A DNA stretch of 64,000 nt from Lytechinus pictus (GCF_037042905.1 NC_087252.1:13635201-13699200); one strand, 5' to 3'. Shown: positions 1 through 14,600, numbered from the stretch's first letter. Made by a program: numbers and translations. The notes: a model not told the origin generated them from the sequence alone.

Positions 1-18
1 GTAGTAGTGATAGTAGTG

Positions 19-72
<54 letters not shown>

Positions 73-88
73 ATAGTAGTAGTAGTAA

Positions 89-135
<47 letters not shown>

Positions 136-250
136 ATAGTAGTGGTGGTGGTAGTAGTGGTAGTAGTAGTAGTGATAGTAGCAGTAGTAGTAGTAGTAGT
201 GATAGTAGTGGTGGTGGTAGTAGTAGTAGTAATAGCAGTAGAAGTAGATA
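1..250. repeat. GTA trinucleotide microsatellite
   Basis: A nearly uninterrupted GTA array with GTG and ATA variants runs to about 245. It gives a meaningless poly-valine frame. The left edge of the array lies outside the window. Confidence 0.95.
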
Positions 251-375
251 ATGATAGTGACAATAATGATGATAATTCTTTTCACCGTTTTCAGTAAAAC
301 CTGTGCTTTTATTTGATGACCCGTTTAACTACAAGAAAATCAATTAAAAACAGTTAAGATTTCCAATTGATTTAC

Positions 376-592
376 CTAAAAGTGGCGAAGAGAAAAAGAA
401 GAGAAAGATGAAGAAAAAGAAGAAGAAGAAGAAGAAAGAGGAGGAGAAGAAGAAGAGGAGGAGGAGGGGGAGGAAGAAGAAGAAGGAGGAGGAGCAGAAG
501 AAGAAGAAGATGATGAAGAAGAAGGAGAAGAAGATGAAGAAGAAAGAAAGAAGAAGAAGGTGAACAAGAACAAAAGGAAAAAAAACAGAACA
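376..592. repeat. GAA/GAG purine microsatellite
   Basis: About 215 bases of almost pure purine (GAA, GAG, GAT units) on the plus strand. Long GAA/TTC tracts can form triplex DNA. No coding meaning. Confidence 0.92.
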
Positions 593-1718
593 AGAAAAAG
601 AGTCGATATGATTTCATATTTTTTAAAGAAGTAATCAAAATGTGCGCATTTTGTATTGAATCCCTATAAGAATTACTTATCATTTTTCTATCCGTCAGTA
701 TATAACTCCACATAATGTAGGTCGTATTATAAACTTATATCATATGTGCTAAAGTGTATTCTTAGTTAATAAAATAATTCACACTCTTTTACCTTGATGA
801 TATTGATTCAATGCTTGTCGTCTAGTATGTTCAATCAATAATAAGACAATCCTGCAAATATAGTCCAACAACCAAACTCCACACGAAAAATCCGCCTTGA
901 TTTCGTCCCTGGACTTTTAAAACGAGATAATTAATTGTGATCTTTTCTAGACGGAATGTATCATATAAGTGCCCGGTGGCACCAGATAGAGTGGCATCAA
1001 TGGTTTAAACAATCATTCGCCAGTGCATCACTGTACAACTCGATCATCACCTGTTCTCGAGTCTCTACGATCAGTTCGGGGTAAAAAAAAACAACCCACA
1101 CACTCTAGTTTTTGCCATATTAACCCCCCTTTCCAAATCTTTCGGGAAAAATATTGAGGGGCTAACTGTTAGATTTCAAACATGTTTTGAAATTGGATCT
1201 CTGCATTATCATACGTGCATGCTGTCCTTTGGGACAGTTTAAATGCATTAACCCTATATAATTATCAAAATTAGAAAAAGTGACTTAGAGCAAGGCAACA
1301 GAGAAAGAAATGTACACAAATTGACAATGCGGCAGTACTTCGTCAACAATACATGATTGTACGTGGGATTGATTGTTGTTAAGAGTGTGAATGCTTAGAA
1401 TTGATTTTCCCAAAACAGGTTAGGTTATACGAACCAGCCCCACCTATTGTCAAGAGACAGAATTCAACAGTGGTTGAGATACGCTCAAGAATATGGAATT
1501 TAAGCTACTTATCGATCGTCCCCTCCCTATTTTTAGAGACTGTCCTGACGAGTTATCAGCTAGGAGTATCGAAACAGTGTGTTTAGGGGTTTTTGCAGGC
1601 GGGTACTGCAGGCTGGCTGAAATTATATGATTTGAACAGATAGAAAAGGGGTAAAAATATGAGACAAACAAAACAATGCAAGTATCATCAGAAATAACGT
1701 GAACGGAACAATAACGTG
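593..1718. other. Stretch without recognised gene
   Basis: AT-rich non-coding sequence. No splice-linked exon, RNA gene or clear repeat was recognised. Confidence 0.5.
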
Positions 1719-2603
1719 CATAGGCGGATCCATGGGGGCCCATGGGCCCTGCCCCCCCCCCCCCCACATTGACGAAGCAAAACAAATTAAAAAGGTGAAA
1801 AAAGAAGAAAGATAAAAAAGGGAAAAGAGAGGAGGAAACGAAAATAAGAGGAAGACGGGTGAATAAAATAAGATGAGGGGAAGACTTGGAAGAAAAAATA
1901 TTTCATGTCACTATATAAAATTTTCGCTCGCGCTTCGCGCTCGCATGGCTTATTCGATGATACATATTTTGCTCAACAAGCTGCTATAGAGCTTAAATTA
2001 TGAAGTTTTGAAGTCAATATACAAAAAATATTTCAACTCGGACATCGAGCTATCAATATTTTGTTTGATTTACGTGCTCGCATTATTTGATTTGTCAAGT
2101 ACCTTATCATCTTTGTGTATATCCCTTTTCAGGTCTGATTGTCAAAACGTATCAGCTAGCGCTGTGCCCTCGCGTTTTGATTGAGTTATGTATACATCTA
2201 TTTTAATTGATATAACAAACGCCTTAAAATACCCTTGTCATGACAGTTTATCAGTGATTTGAGATCGATAAATCGTTAAAAATATATTTACCCATGCATC
2301 CTATTCATAATAACAAAAATGCTTAAAAAGTCCAGTTTTCAGGCCTTGATGTCTACAGTTTTCGCGTTTTTATTAGGCTTATTAAATTAATAAAGAACAT
2401 TTTTAAGAATTCCTATGAATAAAGTCAAATAATCAAATCTCATCTCGCGCTTAGGACGGTATGAAGAGGAATGGTAAGTAGTCATCATGTTCATATGACG
2501 AATGTTCTTAGAATGTTGCATAATTTATTAAGTGCGATTCATATCCACTTTATGGTTTTCCTACAATTTATCCCCCTATTGGCGAAAGCTGGATCCGCCC
2601 CTG
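1719..2603. mobile_element. Non-autonomous element, GGCGGATCC ends, 5-bp target duplication
   Basis: The ends are CATAGGCGGATCCAT and CTGGATCCGCCCCTG (inverted), flanked by exact 5-bp direct repeats acgtg (1714-1718 and 2604-2608). A C-homopolymer lies just inside the left end. The interior has one copy of the GCTCGCGCTTCGCGCTCGC motif (1926-1944) but no protein-coding frame. It belongs to the same family as the elements at 49476-51908 and 52689-55635. Confidence 0.8.
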
Positions 2604-3339
2604 ACGTGTAATCAATAACGTTATTGCGGTGGTATTTTAGAATTTTGCATTGTTTCGGTGGAAATTAAGTTCTATGCATGATCGAATAAGGTGTCCTCCC
2701 TGCCCAGGTTTCTTTTCTTTTTATTTCATCTCGTTTCTTCATTTCTCTTTTTATCTCTGCTCTGTCTCAAAGTTACAAAGTATCGAGGCAAACGTACTAT
2801 CTTTCAAAAGAACGCAGAGGCGAGGGCGGCGCCCAGAATGACTTTTTTTTTTTTTGGGGGGGGGGCCTGAATTTCAATATGTCAATAGGATAATAGGGTT
2901 GCAAAACCAATGAGCCAAGGAAATTGAAGGTGCACAATATGGCGTTTGGGGCAATATTATTTTACTTATTGTAAAGAACTCATGGGCGAGCAAGCATTTT
3001 AAAAATTAATTTCAAATTTTCTGTTACATTTTGACATAAAAATCATATAACAAATTCTATATTTTAACTCTTTGCTTTCCTTTTCTGCTTAAAATTTTCC
3101 TTTTCAATGGTTTTGGAACTTGTGTGGAGTCCAGGGCCTCAAGCGCCCTAAATACATTAGCTATCGCGATTTATTCCTCTTGTTAATGTTCCCCTCTTTG
3201 TTTTTCACTCCTATAGCGGCACCACCCTTGATTCTATTTACCTTCCGTTTTGAATGCTCTCCAAAATTATAGCACGGATATTTTGCTTCATAAAAATCTG
3301 AGCAACCCCCCCCCCCCGGGTCACCTCGTGCAATTAGGG
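2604..3339. other. Stretch without recognised gene, G/T homopolymers
   Basis: Contains a T-then-G homopolymer near 2844-2868 and a C run near 3307-3317. Such runs sit at the ends of other elements here, so this may be a decayed insertion. No gene is seen. Confidence 0.4.
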
Positions 3340-3826
3340 TCAAGGGGAAGTTCACTCTGAAGAAAAGTTTGTTGTTACAGTATCAGAAAATTATCTAAAA
3401 AATATGTTTATGAGAAAGTTTGAGGAAAATCCATCAAAGATTAAGGAAGTTTTTAGAATGTTAGGCTTCTGATTTGTGACGTCATATACGAGCAGCTGCC
3501 CCATACGCTATGTAATATAAAATGCATAAAACTTTTTTTTTTTACGGTTAATGACTAAACACAAAACAAAACAAACAAAAAGATCCAGAGTGGATGTGAA
3601 GTAATTTTTCTATTGAAAAACTGAGGGTACAATTAGAAGTTTTTAGAAAGACATTTCATTGATTTTTTTTCTTTCAGTACACAATAAAGTGAGAAGCTAC
3701 TCGTTTACGACGTCGCAAAAAATATATAATTCTCTATTACTTTATTTAATCTTTTCCTCAAACCTTCACATGTACTTTTTTTTCTATTTTTACAATAAAC
3801 TTTTGTCAGGTTAACTTCCCCTTTAA
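3340..3826. repeat. Inverted-repeat element, AAGGGGAAGTT ends
   Basis: The left end (aaggggaagttcactctga) and right end (gtcaggttaacttccccttt) are inverted copies, and the adjacent 20-30 bases also match as an inverted repeat. Related single ends occur near 11640-11705 and 30418-30495. It is a MITE-like, non-coding unit. Confidence 0.65.
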
Positions 3827-3839
3827 TTGCTTTTGTCTA

Positions 3840-3990
3840 TTGTTAATTTCTCTCTCACTCTCTTCCTAACGCCCCCCCCCCCCCCTCTCTCCACCATTTC
3901 CCCTTCCTCTCTCTCTCTCTCTAATCCCTTTTTTCTCTACCTATAATGATGCAGATCCTGTACCCCCCTCTCTCACACTCTCCTTGCACA
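3840..3990. repeat. CT-rich low-complexity tract
   Basis: CTCT dinucleotide and C-homopolymer runs without further structure. Confidence 0.7.
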
Positions 3991-4349
3991 TATGAACTTA
4001 TGAAGTGAAATAACTGTACAGTTTATATACTTTTTGTAGTTATTTCATTTAGTACACACATTTATTAAAATGATATTTAAAAAAAACAGTGTTACAAAAG
4101 TGAATGAGCATAATCATCAATCGATACACTCTTGCGTGTACATGTATAGTTACTGATCGAATTTAGTGGTTTTCTGATTTTTGTTTCAGTAATTATAATT
4201 AAGGAAATATATAACATACATTATGTACAGATCAAGCATTACAAAGAGTTTGACCACAGGGCAGAGGCCGATATTCAGAAATCAATGCCATACAATACAA
4301 GTATAATGTGTTTGCTACGGAATATCATCCCTCTCTTTCATAACCAACC

Positions 4350-4944
4350 TTAAAGGACAAGTCCACCCCAACAAAAAGTTTATTTGAATAAAACAAAAAA
4401 AATCCAACAAGCATAACACTGAAAGTTTCATCGAAATCGGATGTAAAATAAGAAAGTTATGACATTTTAAAGTTTTGCTTAATTTCACAAAACAGGTCGG
4501 TGTGCAAATGCGGAGACTGATGACGTCATCCACTCCCTATTTCTTTTGTATTGCATTAAATATGAAATATTCAAATTTTTTCCTCATTGTCAAGTGAAAC
4601 AAATATTAATTTCTCCCCAAACATGTGGAATTAGCATTGTTTTAATACTATATGGTTCAATCAAGTTGGTCCTTATTGTCACATCTGCAAAAACTGAAAT
4701 ATTGTATAATTCAAACAATTAAAAAAAAAAAAAATAGTGAGTGATGGACATCATCGACTTTCTCATTTGCAAGTCACTGAGATGTGCATATAACTGTTTT
4801 GTGAAAAATAAGCGAAACTTAAAAATGTCATAACTTTCTTAATTCACATCCGATTTGGATGAAATTTTCAGCGTTATGCTACAGTAGTTTGATTTTTCTC
4901 TATCGATTCAAATAAAAAAATTTCAGGGGTGGACTTGACCTTTA
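4350..4944. repeat. Fold-back MITE, TTAAAGG(T/A)CAAGTCCACCCC ends
   Basis: The left arm (taaaggacaagtccacccca, then a stretch with caaaatcggatg-like sequence) is inverted at the right end (ggggtggacttgaccttta). Arms of roughly 150 bases match imperfectly. A half copy lies at about 61243-61375. No coding content. Confidence 0.75.
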
Positions 4945-7900
4945 ATGATCACAGAAAAAAAACCTTTTCTGATCAGGAATCCTTAAAGAAAATACAGGCA
5001 TTTTGCCAGTCTGAAAGTCAAGTGTTTGTATTTAGCCTGAAGCAGGGATGTAGTCAAGGCCGGTACTCCCAAGCCGCAAGGCCGCTGGAGAAGACCTTCC
5101 ATAGACATTGTACACGTTACTCAGGCCGAGACCTGCAAAATGTGGCCTCGAAGCCAGCCCATACTAAATCCCTGGTCTGAAATAAAATATGCACAAATAA
5201 GAACACGTAGGTACTCTCCAAATTACTAGATCTTTTTATGGGAATTCTCCAAGATATTTGCACTGTGAACTCAAATTAGGATAACTGTTGATGTAGACGA
5301 AAAAGAATGTGTACGATTTTGCTGTATGTTTTTCCTAGACCCGCCACTGCAAACCAAGGTCTATGTCAGAAACATCTTTGCACATGTACATGTAGGTTAT
5401 GCACAACTTTACGACAATTGGAACAGTCGTCTAGTTTAAATTCCTTAAGGGCCAGAAGGTGTTTTTGAAAGCATAAATAGATAGAAAAAATTAAGTACAC
5501 AACTCAAGTAATCCACCACATGGATATAACCGAAAATGATTATGGTATGCACTGATTTTCACATAACAGTGGATAATATAATTTAATATGATAAAACATT
5601 ACCCAGTAGTGCAAATCTACAACATGGTAATGATAGCTTATTGTGTTTGCCTGAAGGAAGGGGAGGGGTGGACCCCTTTCAAAACTCCTCTACATTATGA
5701 AAAATCAAAATGCCCCACCAAGGTTCCATCACATCTCTTATCCAGCCTTCACGCAGATAGATGCAACGAGGCTGATCTAATCCCAGCTGCACTCATGCAA
5801 ATTTATATGACACCTAGATAGATCTTTGTGATTTGATTGGTTGTTTGATATCGTTCATTCAGCCCATTTTGCAATGACGTCATCAACCATGCAATTTTGT
5901 ATCAAAACAATTTTGTCCATTGCACTCGCGCACCGAGACTGCAGCTGCAGGCACCAGCAGTGCGCATGTTGTAATGACGTAACAATCAACAGGCTGAACT
6001 CTCACTGCATGAGCATGTTTTGCATCGAAATTCATAAATTTCATATGAAAAAAAATATCAATTTTTAGGTGTCAAATAAACCAAATAATGAATGTTTGTT
6101 CATTCATGCTATGGACAGAATACTTCATTCGGTGAAAGATGAAATAATGATCCACTCAACTCAGCTACGCCTTGTTGAACGGATCATTTTATCTTTCACC
6201 TCATAATTCTGTCCTTTGCACTCATAAACATTCATTATTTGTATATTGAATTCAGGTTTTAAGTTTTGAAACACTGTTCAATAAAGAATAATAATATGCT
6301 TTTACATAGCACATAATACATTGGAACGTCTATCAGCACTTTACAAGTATATCATCAGCCCGGTCAATATGCACTCTCTTCACTCCCTGGGGAGCATTCC
6401 AAAAGGAGTTCCATGACTCAAATGCTAGACATACTACATAGGCTTTCACATTTCAGGTCCTCGATAACTATAGCATTCCAGTGACTATGCCATTCAGGCA
6501 GAATCACTTTCCAAATCAACCTTTATACGCATTTTCAGACTCAATGGTGATCGTGTACAGATTGCATGAGCAGTATAATATGAAAAAGATATTTTCACCT
6601 CAACACGTGGTTCTTGGGAAGATTTTTTTTTTTTACTTAAACGCAGCCTTACTGAACAACTGTACACACAAATATAATATTCCCTAACCAGAATATATCA
6701 CACATGCATAAAAAGAAAAAAAAATGGTTGCCAGCCATCCACTTTCACAATATTAGATGGAAAATATTGCATTCTCATAAATAATGTATAATTTTGTATT
6801 GATAAAAGAAATTCCTAAAAAAAGATATGAGTATTGTGCTAACTACCACAAAGTGAATGAATTGATAAATTGACCACTACATGGTGACCTGCAGTTGGAG
6901 TCTGCATTTTAATTTTCAAAGCTAGGAGGATATTCAACACATACGGCACATTTGCCAAATCCCCAAATATAACATATCTTCAAATATGTTTGCCTGGCCA
7001 TATTGAGCTTGGTATCAAAGGAATGAGCATTTCGCGCTTATTTTGTATTTTTCAAGATTCTAGCTTTTCTCACTTCGATATTTCAGAGGGAAGCTTGCCT
7101 GGATAATGCAACGCTGCAAGTGCTGTCTTTATTATCACACAGGCAATATCTCACAGTAGTAAACCATGGCAATAGTACAGCTAACATTCCTCAGAAAGGT
7201 GGCATTCTCAAATTTTATTTCATAAGGGTTTTCCAAATGGCCTCTAAGAGATGAGAACTCTTTAAAAAATAATGAATTAGCACATTTTTGCCACTTGTCA
7301 AAGAGGGATCAACAATTCTCTTTCATGAATCCCACAAGTGGCGTGTTGTTACCAATCAAAAGAAGACTAAAGACATTTCTGTTTTCTTCTTAGTTCTATT
7401 ACTATTATGTAGTAAATGTTGATTTATATTTTCCCTAGACTTATTATCATATTCTAATGTATTACATGATATATTGTACATGTATGTAATGTAAAGCACA
7501 TTGAAATATCAATGGAATTCGCTATATAAATGTAACCTGTATTGTATTATCGTATTGTTTCATCATAGACGATAACAATGGGAAATGCGGGATAGCTGCT
7601 ATGAAAAGACACAAAGCCACTACGTAGTGGGACTACTGTTTGAAACGCGGCATATACCTTTGACAAGTTGCCTAATTATCATCATCATCAAAATTGTTAA
7701 TCTATAAAGTACAGTGCCAATGCTGGTGTTGGTGTGCGAAGCACAATTCACAATGTCTCTCCTAGCTCCAATGCCTAATGTTTGCTGACAAAAATGATCC
7801 AAATCACTATGACAAAAGCTCAATGTTCACCTAGTGAGATCTGTCTCATGAATTGAATAGCTTCATTTACAATGTGGCGCCAAGATAGGCTCTTTTACAC

Positions 7901-8473
7901 CTACGTTTGCGATGGATTGCAAATGTAAACACCACCACCCATTTGTTCCGGGTTAGTATTTTGAACAAAACGCATTTGCAATTATGATCTTAAGCAGCAT
8001 TGTTACTATTACAATATTGCGAACAACTGCAATCCTTTGCGCAGGAATCCCACAAGCAGCCTTTCGTTACCAATTCTCACACTTCATCATAAACAAATGC
8101 AGGAAAGCCACTATGAAAAGGTGCATAGTGCCTTTGCCGCAGGACTGCTAAAAATGTGCAGACTTTTGGCAAGGTACCTTATGTCACAGAGCCTTGCTGT
8201 AAAAAAACAAATCATCCGTCACCAACACTAAAATGCCAATGCAGAACTTCAAATAGCCTACGGGTAAGCCGATCTTCCCATAGGTTGGATAATCGCCAAA
8301 GTCAAAGCCATTTTTTAGCCCAGATTATTCAAAACAAACCTCTTTTAAGTCAAATTTCCTCAAGTCGAACAGATTTTGTCTGGTCCCCAAGACATTCGAC
8401 TTAGGCAGAGTTACCAGTACTTCTGTGTATGATTGTGAAAGAGGATGGATGGCACGTAATGAATCTACAAAAG
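4945..8473. other. Region downstream of PFDN2, no second gene recognised
   Basis: Besides the palindrome at 6075-6245, this AT-rich stretch holds no recognisable exon. Part of it must be PFDN2 3' UTR. Minus-strand AATAAA hexamers occur near 7215 and 7130 but no poly(A) site can be fixed. The segment around 7490-7545 resembles the 3' tails of SINE/LINE repeats. Confidence 0.4.
6075..6245. repeat. Palindromic MITE-like element
   Basis: AATAATGAATGTTT...CATTC at the left is inverted as ATAAACATTCATTATT at the right. The inner segments (ggtgaaagatgaaataatga / tcattttatctttcacc) also pair, giving about 170 bases of fold-back structure. Confidence 0.65.
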
Positions 8474-8650
8474 CTACGTGTCCTTAGATACTAAAACCCC
8501 CGCTGACCCTGATGAATCCGACTTCTCTGTTGGTGCCTGGTCTGGAGGTTGCTCCCCTCTGACCTTGAGATTGTGCTTCTCCCTGTACTCATTGATCTCC
8601 CGACCCTTGTTCTCCATCTGTTTGGTCAGGGTCTTCGTGAGCTGCTCAAT
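8474..8650 (-). CDS. PFDN2: PFDN2 coding exon 3 and stop
   Basis: The acceptor is ctacag|ATTGAG after a long CT-rich tract. The exon encodes 58 residues of C-terminal helix and acidic/serine tail, ending in AGVLVSKDT then TAG. Many orthologues stop right after VLVS. The three-residue extension could reflect a small shift at the ancestral stop, but that is inference. Confidence 0.93.
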   Translation of the reverse strand: MEQLTKTLTKQMENKGREINEYREKHNLKVRGEQPPDQAPTEKSDSSGSAGVLVSKDT

Positions 8651-11600
8651 CTGTAGGAGAGAGAATCAGAGAGTGGAGAGAGAAAGAGAGAGAGATGGAG
8701 AAAGGTGGATATGGAAAGTGTGTAGAAGGGTAAGTAAAAAGAAGACGAGAGAGATGAAATCAGAGAGTGGAGGGAGAGATGGAGAGAGAAAGTGAATGTG
8801 GAATGAAGATGAAGAACGTTAATTCATACAAATCTAATGAGGGCATTAAAATAGCAAGCGATAGCATGATTTATATCGTTTCCCTTCTCCAACCATTGGT
8901 TTTTCACCAATTGATAGTAAATACTTTCCATCCAAATATATCACAGGATAGAGAAAGCCTTAAAAAATCAAGATTAGTATCTTGTAAAGGGGAAAGTTTA
9001 TGGTAAAGATAGCATAAAGGTCATACAAATTATTGGTGAAGGTTACAGGTTTGAGGAAAATCCAACAAAGTATGTTATCAGAATTTCAATACATGACATC
9101 ATAAGCAAGCAGCACCCCCATAATATTCTGTGTAGTAAGAAATAAACAAAATGTCATTTTCTGAAAAAAAATTTAAAATGTTTTTTAATTGTACCTTAAG
9201 TATATCAACAAATTATTTCACTCCCGCTCCTTTTCAGTCATCATGGACCATTAAAATATTGAAATTTAGGGCTTTTATAATACATAACCTATGACATGTG
9301 GAGCGTTGTGGCCCAGTGGATTAGTCTTCTGACTTTGATAGAGAGGGTCATGGGTTCGAATCCCAGCCATGGCGTAATTTTCTTCAGCAAGAAATTCATC
9401 CACATTGTGCTGCACTCAACCCAGGTGAGATGAATGGGGACCTGGCAGGAATTTATTCCTTAAAATGCCACCGCGCTGTAAAAGGCTGCGGGGCTAAAGC
9501 CAGGGTAATAATATCCAAGTCCTTTGGAAGCGCATAGGGACGTTATGACATGTGATATGTGCTTATTTCTCATCAATCATATCATCATCATAATTTTTAT
9601 CATCAATCATTATCTATCTATCTATCCATTTATCTAATGTCTATTTGTTTAAATGTCTGTCGATCTGTCTTTCTATCTAATACCTATTTATCTGTTTATA
9701 TCTTTATATCTATGTATCTATAGTGCGTCCCAAAAAAACTATACACTTTTGAAATGGCTGCCAAATAAAAAAATATAGCACTTTGGGGGAAAAGACTTCT
9801 ATGGAAAGCCAATAAAGTCAACTTTCAAATGACACCAAAAACTTGGAAAACTGTTCATGCTTGAGCGAACAATGCCCACTGAAACAAAGGGTATGAAAAT
9901 TACGGTGGGCCGGAATTAGTCTTCCAATTTCTTTCAGGTTTTTTGTTTGGTACTTGCAAAGTTGAGGGTTATTTGGCGAATTAAAGATCAGTTGTGATCA
10001 GTTTGTTGTTTGTGAAAATTTAATGCGTTATTAAAGTGAATTTATTAAATTGAAATTTAATGCATGAGTGATCGTGAATTGCAATTTTTAGTGCAGCATT
10101 TTGTCTTTATCATGTGGATCTCAACAATGTGTTTATGAAAGTCAGGAGAAGAGGGGGTAATATGACTTAGGTAGGTGAGACACTAAGCTTGGCTAGGCTG
10201 GGCAGGACTTAGCCTTACAGTTATTTTTTTGGGTTAATCCTTTGGAACTTGCTAAGCTAAATTAATGAGTGAGATAAGTTTTGGTTTCTTAGGCAAATTT
10301 TATGAGTTACTAAATTGAAATTTAATACATGAGTGAACAGGAATGGTAATTTTAGTGTAGCATATTCATCTTGTGGACCTCAGAAGTGTGTTCTTGAGAG
10401 TCAGAGTAATGTGATGGTACCTGTTACAAGCAAGAGGGCGAGATATGCTAAGACTTGGTTAAAAGGGCATTCCTCTTCTTTTTGTCCTTTTACAAATTAA
10501 AAGTCATATGTAAATTATGTACCCTCCCCTCTCCACCTCCATTTCCCAGCCCCCCCCCCCCTCTCTCTGTCTCACTTCCTGGATTGTAGCCTATTCAAAA
10601 CTTAGCTGCCAAGTGACCGGTGGCTGATGGTCACTTTTTTATTGAATGATTACCAAGAAATTTAATGATTATGATGATCAATGAAATAATTTATTTAAAA
10701 AAAAACTGAATGTTTGATTGATCACATTGCTCATTGAATGAGTTCATTTACTGATAAATTGTTGATGAAATGATTGATAGGAAAAAGTTGATGCCCCAAT
10801 TCAGAATTGATCATTAAATCAACATTCCGCTCTGGACTTCACGCATACATGACAATAGCCATCAGTCTCTCAACAGGAGGGCAGGACGGGCAAGAGGGAG
10901 GGGGCGGGGGCTGAATGTTCTGTTGACCCTTATTCCATCAACCTACTTCTCCCACTTAAGTCCAATCTCACCCCCTATTCTCCCGACTCCAATGAACACA
11001 TTGCTGAGATCCACATGATAAAGTTGAAATGCTGCCCAAAAAGTGTAATTTGTGTTCACTCATGCATTAAAGTTCAATTTAATAATTTATAAAATTTGCA
11101 TAAGCAACCCAAACTGGTCACGGTTGATCATTAATTTATCACAACGCCCTTAAATTTGCAAGTTCGAAAGGATTTGCCTCTTAAAAACTGACATAAATTG
11201 GAAGGCTAATTCCAGCCGACCCTAATTTTCATACCCTTTGTTTCAGTGGGCAGTGCTCGCTCAAGCATGAACAGTTTTCCAAGTTTTTGGTGTCATCTGA
11301 AAGTTGACTTTATTGGCTTTATTATACATGAAAGTCTTTTCCCCCAAAGTGCTATATTTTTTATTTGGCAGCCATTTCAAAAGTGTAGTTTTTTTGGGGG
11401 GACGCACTGTATATATATATATGTCTATCTTCTATTAATATTTATCCTTAAATGTAATATCTATTCATCTGTTTAAATAATTATATCCGTTTATCTATCT
11501 ATCTATCTAGGACAGACCACCTAATTCGTCCGCATGACGAATTAAAATTTAGTTATTAATATTATTATTACAAAGAATCAAGAACTTTAAATTCTAGTGT

Positions 11601-14600
11601 AACTTTTCTTAATATTTGATGAATTTAAAAACTTTCACCAATATTTAAATTATTTTTTTCTGGCACTTTTACAACAAACTGTTTATCAGGGTGGACTCCC
11701 CTTTTATCTATAACTCCCATATGATGAAATTATTTTCAATTATCACTTTTCTTTGCTCAAAGTTAAAGACATTTAACAAATAAATCAAAACATACCTGGT
11801 CTTTATTATGTGTTAATGCAGGTAGAACATCTTTGACCGTCCTTTCTACCAAGACTCCGCCCACCAGACGAAAACACTTTCTATCGTTGTCAACGTCCTG
11901 TAGAGTTTCTATCACCAACCTATGGAAGAAAGAGAAGATAGACAAATAATAAGGCCTGATTTATTAAAATGATGTTCAACTACTATTTGTAAAAAGGTGT
12001 TCACAGTTCAAGGAGGAATCCAGCCCAAGTGAAAAGTTATTTAAGAGGTAAAAGAAAAAATCACAGAAGTGATAGACCAAAAATCAGACAAAAAGTATAA
12101 AACTGTGAATTTTAAAACTTTGTATTCAGTATACCCTTTAGAATTCAGATTACACATGTAGCTGCATTGGTGGTGACATGTCATAGTGATGTAAGGCAAG
12201 GACTTCTCTTCCTTATACTAGGAGTGGGCTATACATGGGTCAAAAATAGTTTTTTGTCATTTTAATATGGCAACAGTTTTTTTCAATTCCTTTTAATGTA
12301 TCTCAACATGAAATGACAATATTTTTTGTCTCAAGTCCGAGAAAAAAGTGTGCTGGGCCAAAATCCAAAATGGCCGCCAAAATCCCCCAAAATCACATTT
12401 TTCCCCACAACTTCTTTATTTGGTGGTCTTTTTCTCTGGTTATGGTGTCTATTCATATGTTTTTGGGGGCAGGCAATCTGTTTTTCCTAAAATTAGTACT
12501 TTTAAACCATTATTTGTAGAGTTAAAAGGTGATTTTACCTAACTTTATCAATTTTTATAACCATTTTTCAGCCAAAAAGTAGGTTTCATCGTCTTGTGGT
12601 TCTTGGATATTAGACAATGCGAGTTCAACAATGGCAATGTACTTCAATAAAGTATAATAAGAAACAAGATGGCGGCGTAAACATCGGGCAAGTCTCTTCC
12701 GTCTTTTCACAATATTTTTTCATTTTTTTGATGAATTCTTGTTTAAAAATAACGAGAGCGTAGAAATGTCGGAAATGTAGTTTTATCCCATGTAGGGCCT
12801 ACATGATTTAGAGCTAGATCTTTTAGAAGGAAAGTAGAAATCTCAGGGGCGAAAGTTTCAGGGTTTTTTGCGGTACACGCAGATGAATAGGAAGGACTCC
12901 CTGGCTTCGTTTAGAGTAAGCCTACGTTAGTAAATGAATTTTTACTCTCAAGAAGCCGCCTGGCTAGGTGGGAGGGGAAGGTAGAGTCACTAGACTAGAC
13001 TAGAGAGACAGATACACACACCACACGCAAACTTTTTGAACGCAAAATCCCTAGCTGCCAATTTATTTATTTTTAAAATTTCTGTTTTAGTTCAACACTT
13101 TTTTTTACCCCCAAATCATTTTTTTGGCTTTTCTTCTTGCCTTTTTTCATTCAACCTCCACCAAAAGAATCGCCTTCTTTTTTTTACTAGGGCCTACAGT
13201 AGGGACCCCAATGAAGACAAACAAAAAAAAATCTCCTTCGTTTTATAATATTAAAATCACTTACTTGATTAAAATAAGTGGTACTAATCCATTCAGACAA
13301 GTCTTGTTATTCCAACATGTAAATGAAATTAGAAAAAAATGGTTCAAACTTGGCCCAAAACGTTCAATTTTCCCATTGACTCCGTCCGCGCTGCTTTGTG
13401 TCAATAAGGCTTTGCGGCCAGTTTGAGACAGTTTGGGACGGAGACAGCTGCGCGAAAATATCAGGTGATCGCTGGCGCATCGCGTAAGTCCGATGACCCC
13501 AAAATATAGTCTTGTAAAAGACGTCGCTGTCCCGCGCCGTTATTCAATAAATGATCTCGGTCCCGAAATATTTCCACCCAGTTAAAGTCACTTTTAATGT
13601 ACGTCCATCGAACATTGATAGAACAGAAAGAAAGCGTGAGTGAGTCAAGGAAATGAGAGAAAACAGAGAGGGAAAAGTAGTATTTAAATTGTTTTCAGAT
13701 ATTGCTCGTGTGCCATTTAGTTGTGAAGTCATCAAGCTCGAAGAAGAGCAGAATGCAGATATTTTGATCGTTAGATTATTGTTGCATTGTTATGATTTGA
13801 TTCCTTACTAAGTTACTTTAAATTTGATCTAGAGTATGGTGATATTTGACATCTAATTCATCGAACTGATAATCATGTCATGAGCTCTGTCTCTTAATTT
13901 TGGCAACCTACTACCTCGGAACATTTGCTCATGCAAAGGCCGTCCGACGAGTAAAAAAAAAAAACGCCCGTCTTAACATTTTAAATAGCTCCGTGGTTTG
14001 AATAAAAATGAATAAAACGGCCGTCGTATAAACAAATGTGACCGAGGTAGAGGCCTGTTGTAGGCTCCAGTGGCGTACGCGGGGGAGGGGGGGGGGGTAA
14101 CAGGGGCTCAACTCAACCCCCTTAAATTTTTTATACCTACCCCCCCCCCAATTTTTTTTTTTGGGGGGTGAAGACCAAGTCAAAATAGTGATGATTATTT
14201 ATTTTTCATTTTTCGATCTTAATTACCGCCCCCCAGAAAAAAAAACACACCTATAGCTCTCCTTACCAGATCATTCTCCCACGAGAATATGTTCACCTTT
14301 AATTGTTCCCACTGAATGTCGACCTTACTCGATGTTCTCATATTTCTTTTTCTCTCCCCCCCCCCCCCTCTAATTCGTACGGAACAAAGAAATACGCTAT
14401 AGGAGAATGCTCTGGTAGGGACAGGGAGCTCTGTTTTGGGAGTGGGGGCGTTAAGGGACATTATGGAGGAAAAGAGTCAGTTGTTTGGATTTATATAGGT
14501 TATTTTTGTTCCTCTTCCTTTTCTGTTATTTCCTGTAAATGTTTCCTTTTTATATCAGATACACTACAGTCACATTTGCTCTATGGTGGCAGAACAGTGA

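Noticed and set aside
7-297. Open frame of almost pure valine
   Set aside because: It is the translation of the GTA microsatellite, not a protein.
12340-12700. Alternative promoter with YY1-type words (ATGGCGGC, ATGGCCGCC)
   Set aside because: The words are short, lie inside an intron with no adjacent exon or open frame, and could be part of an old repeat.
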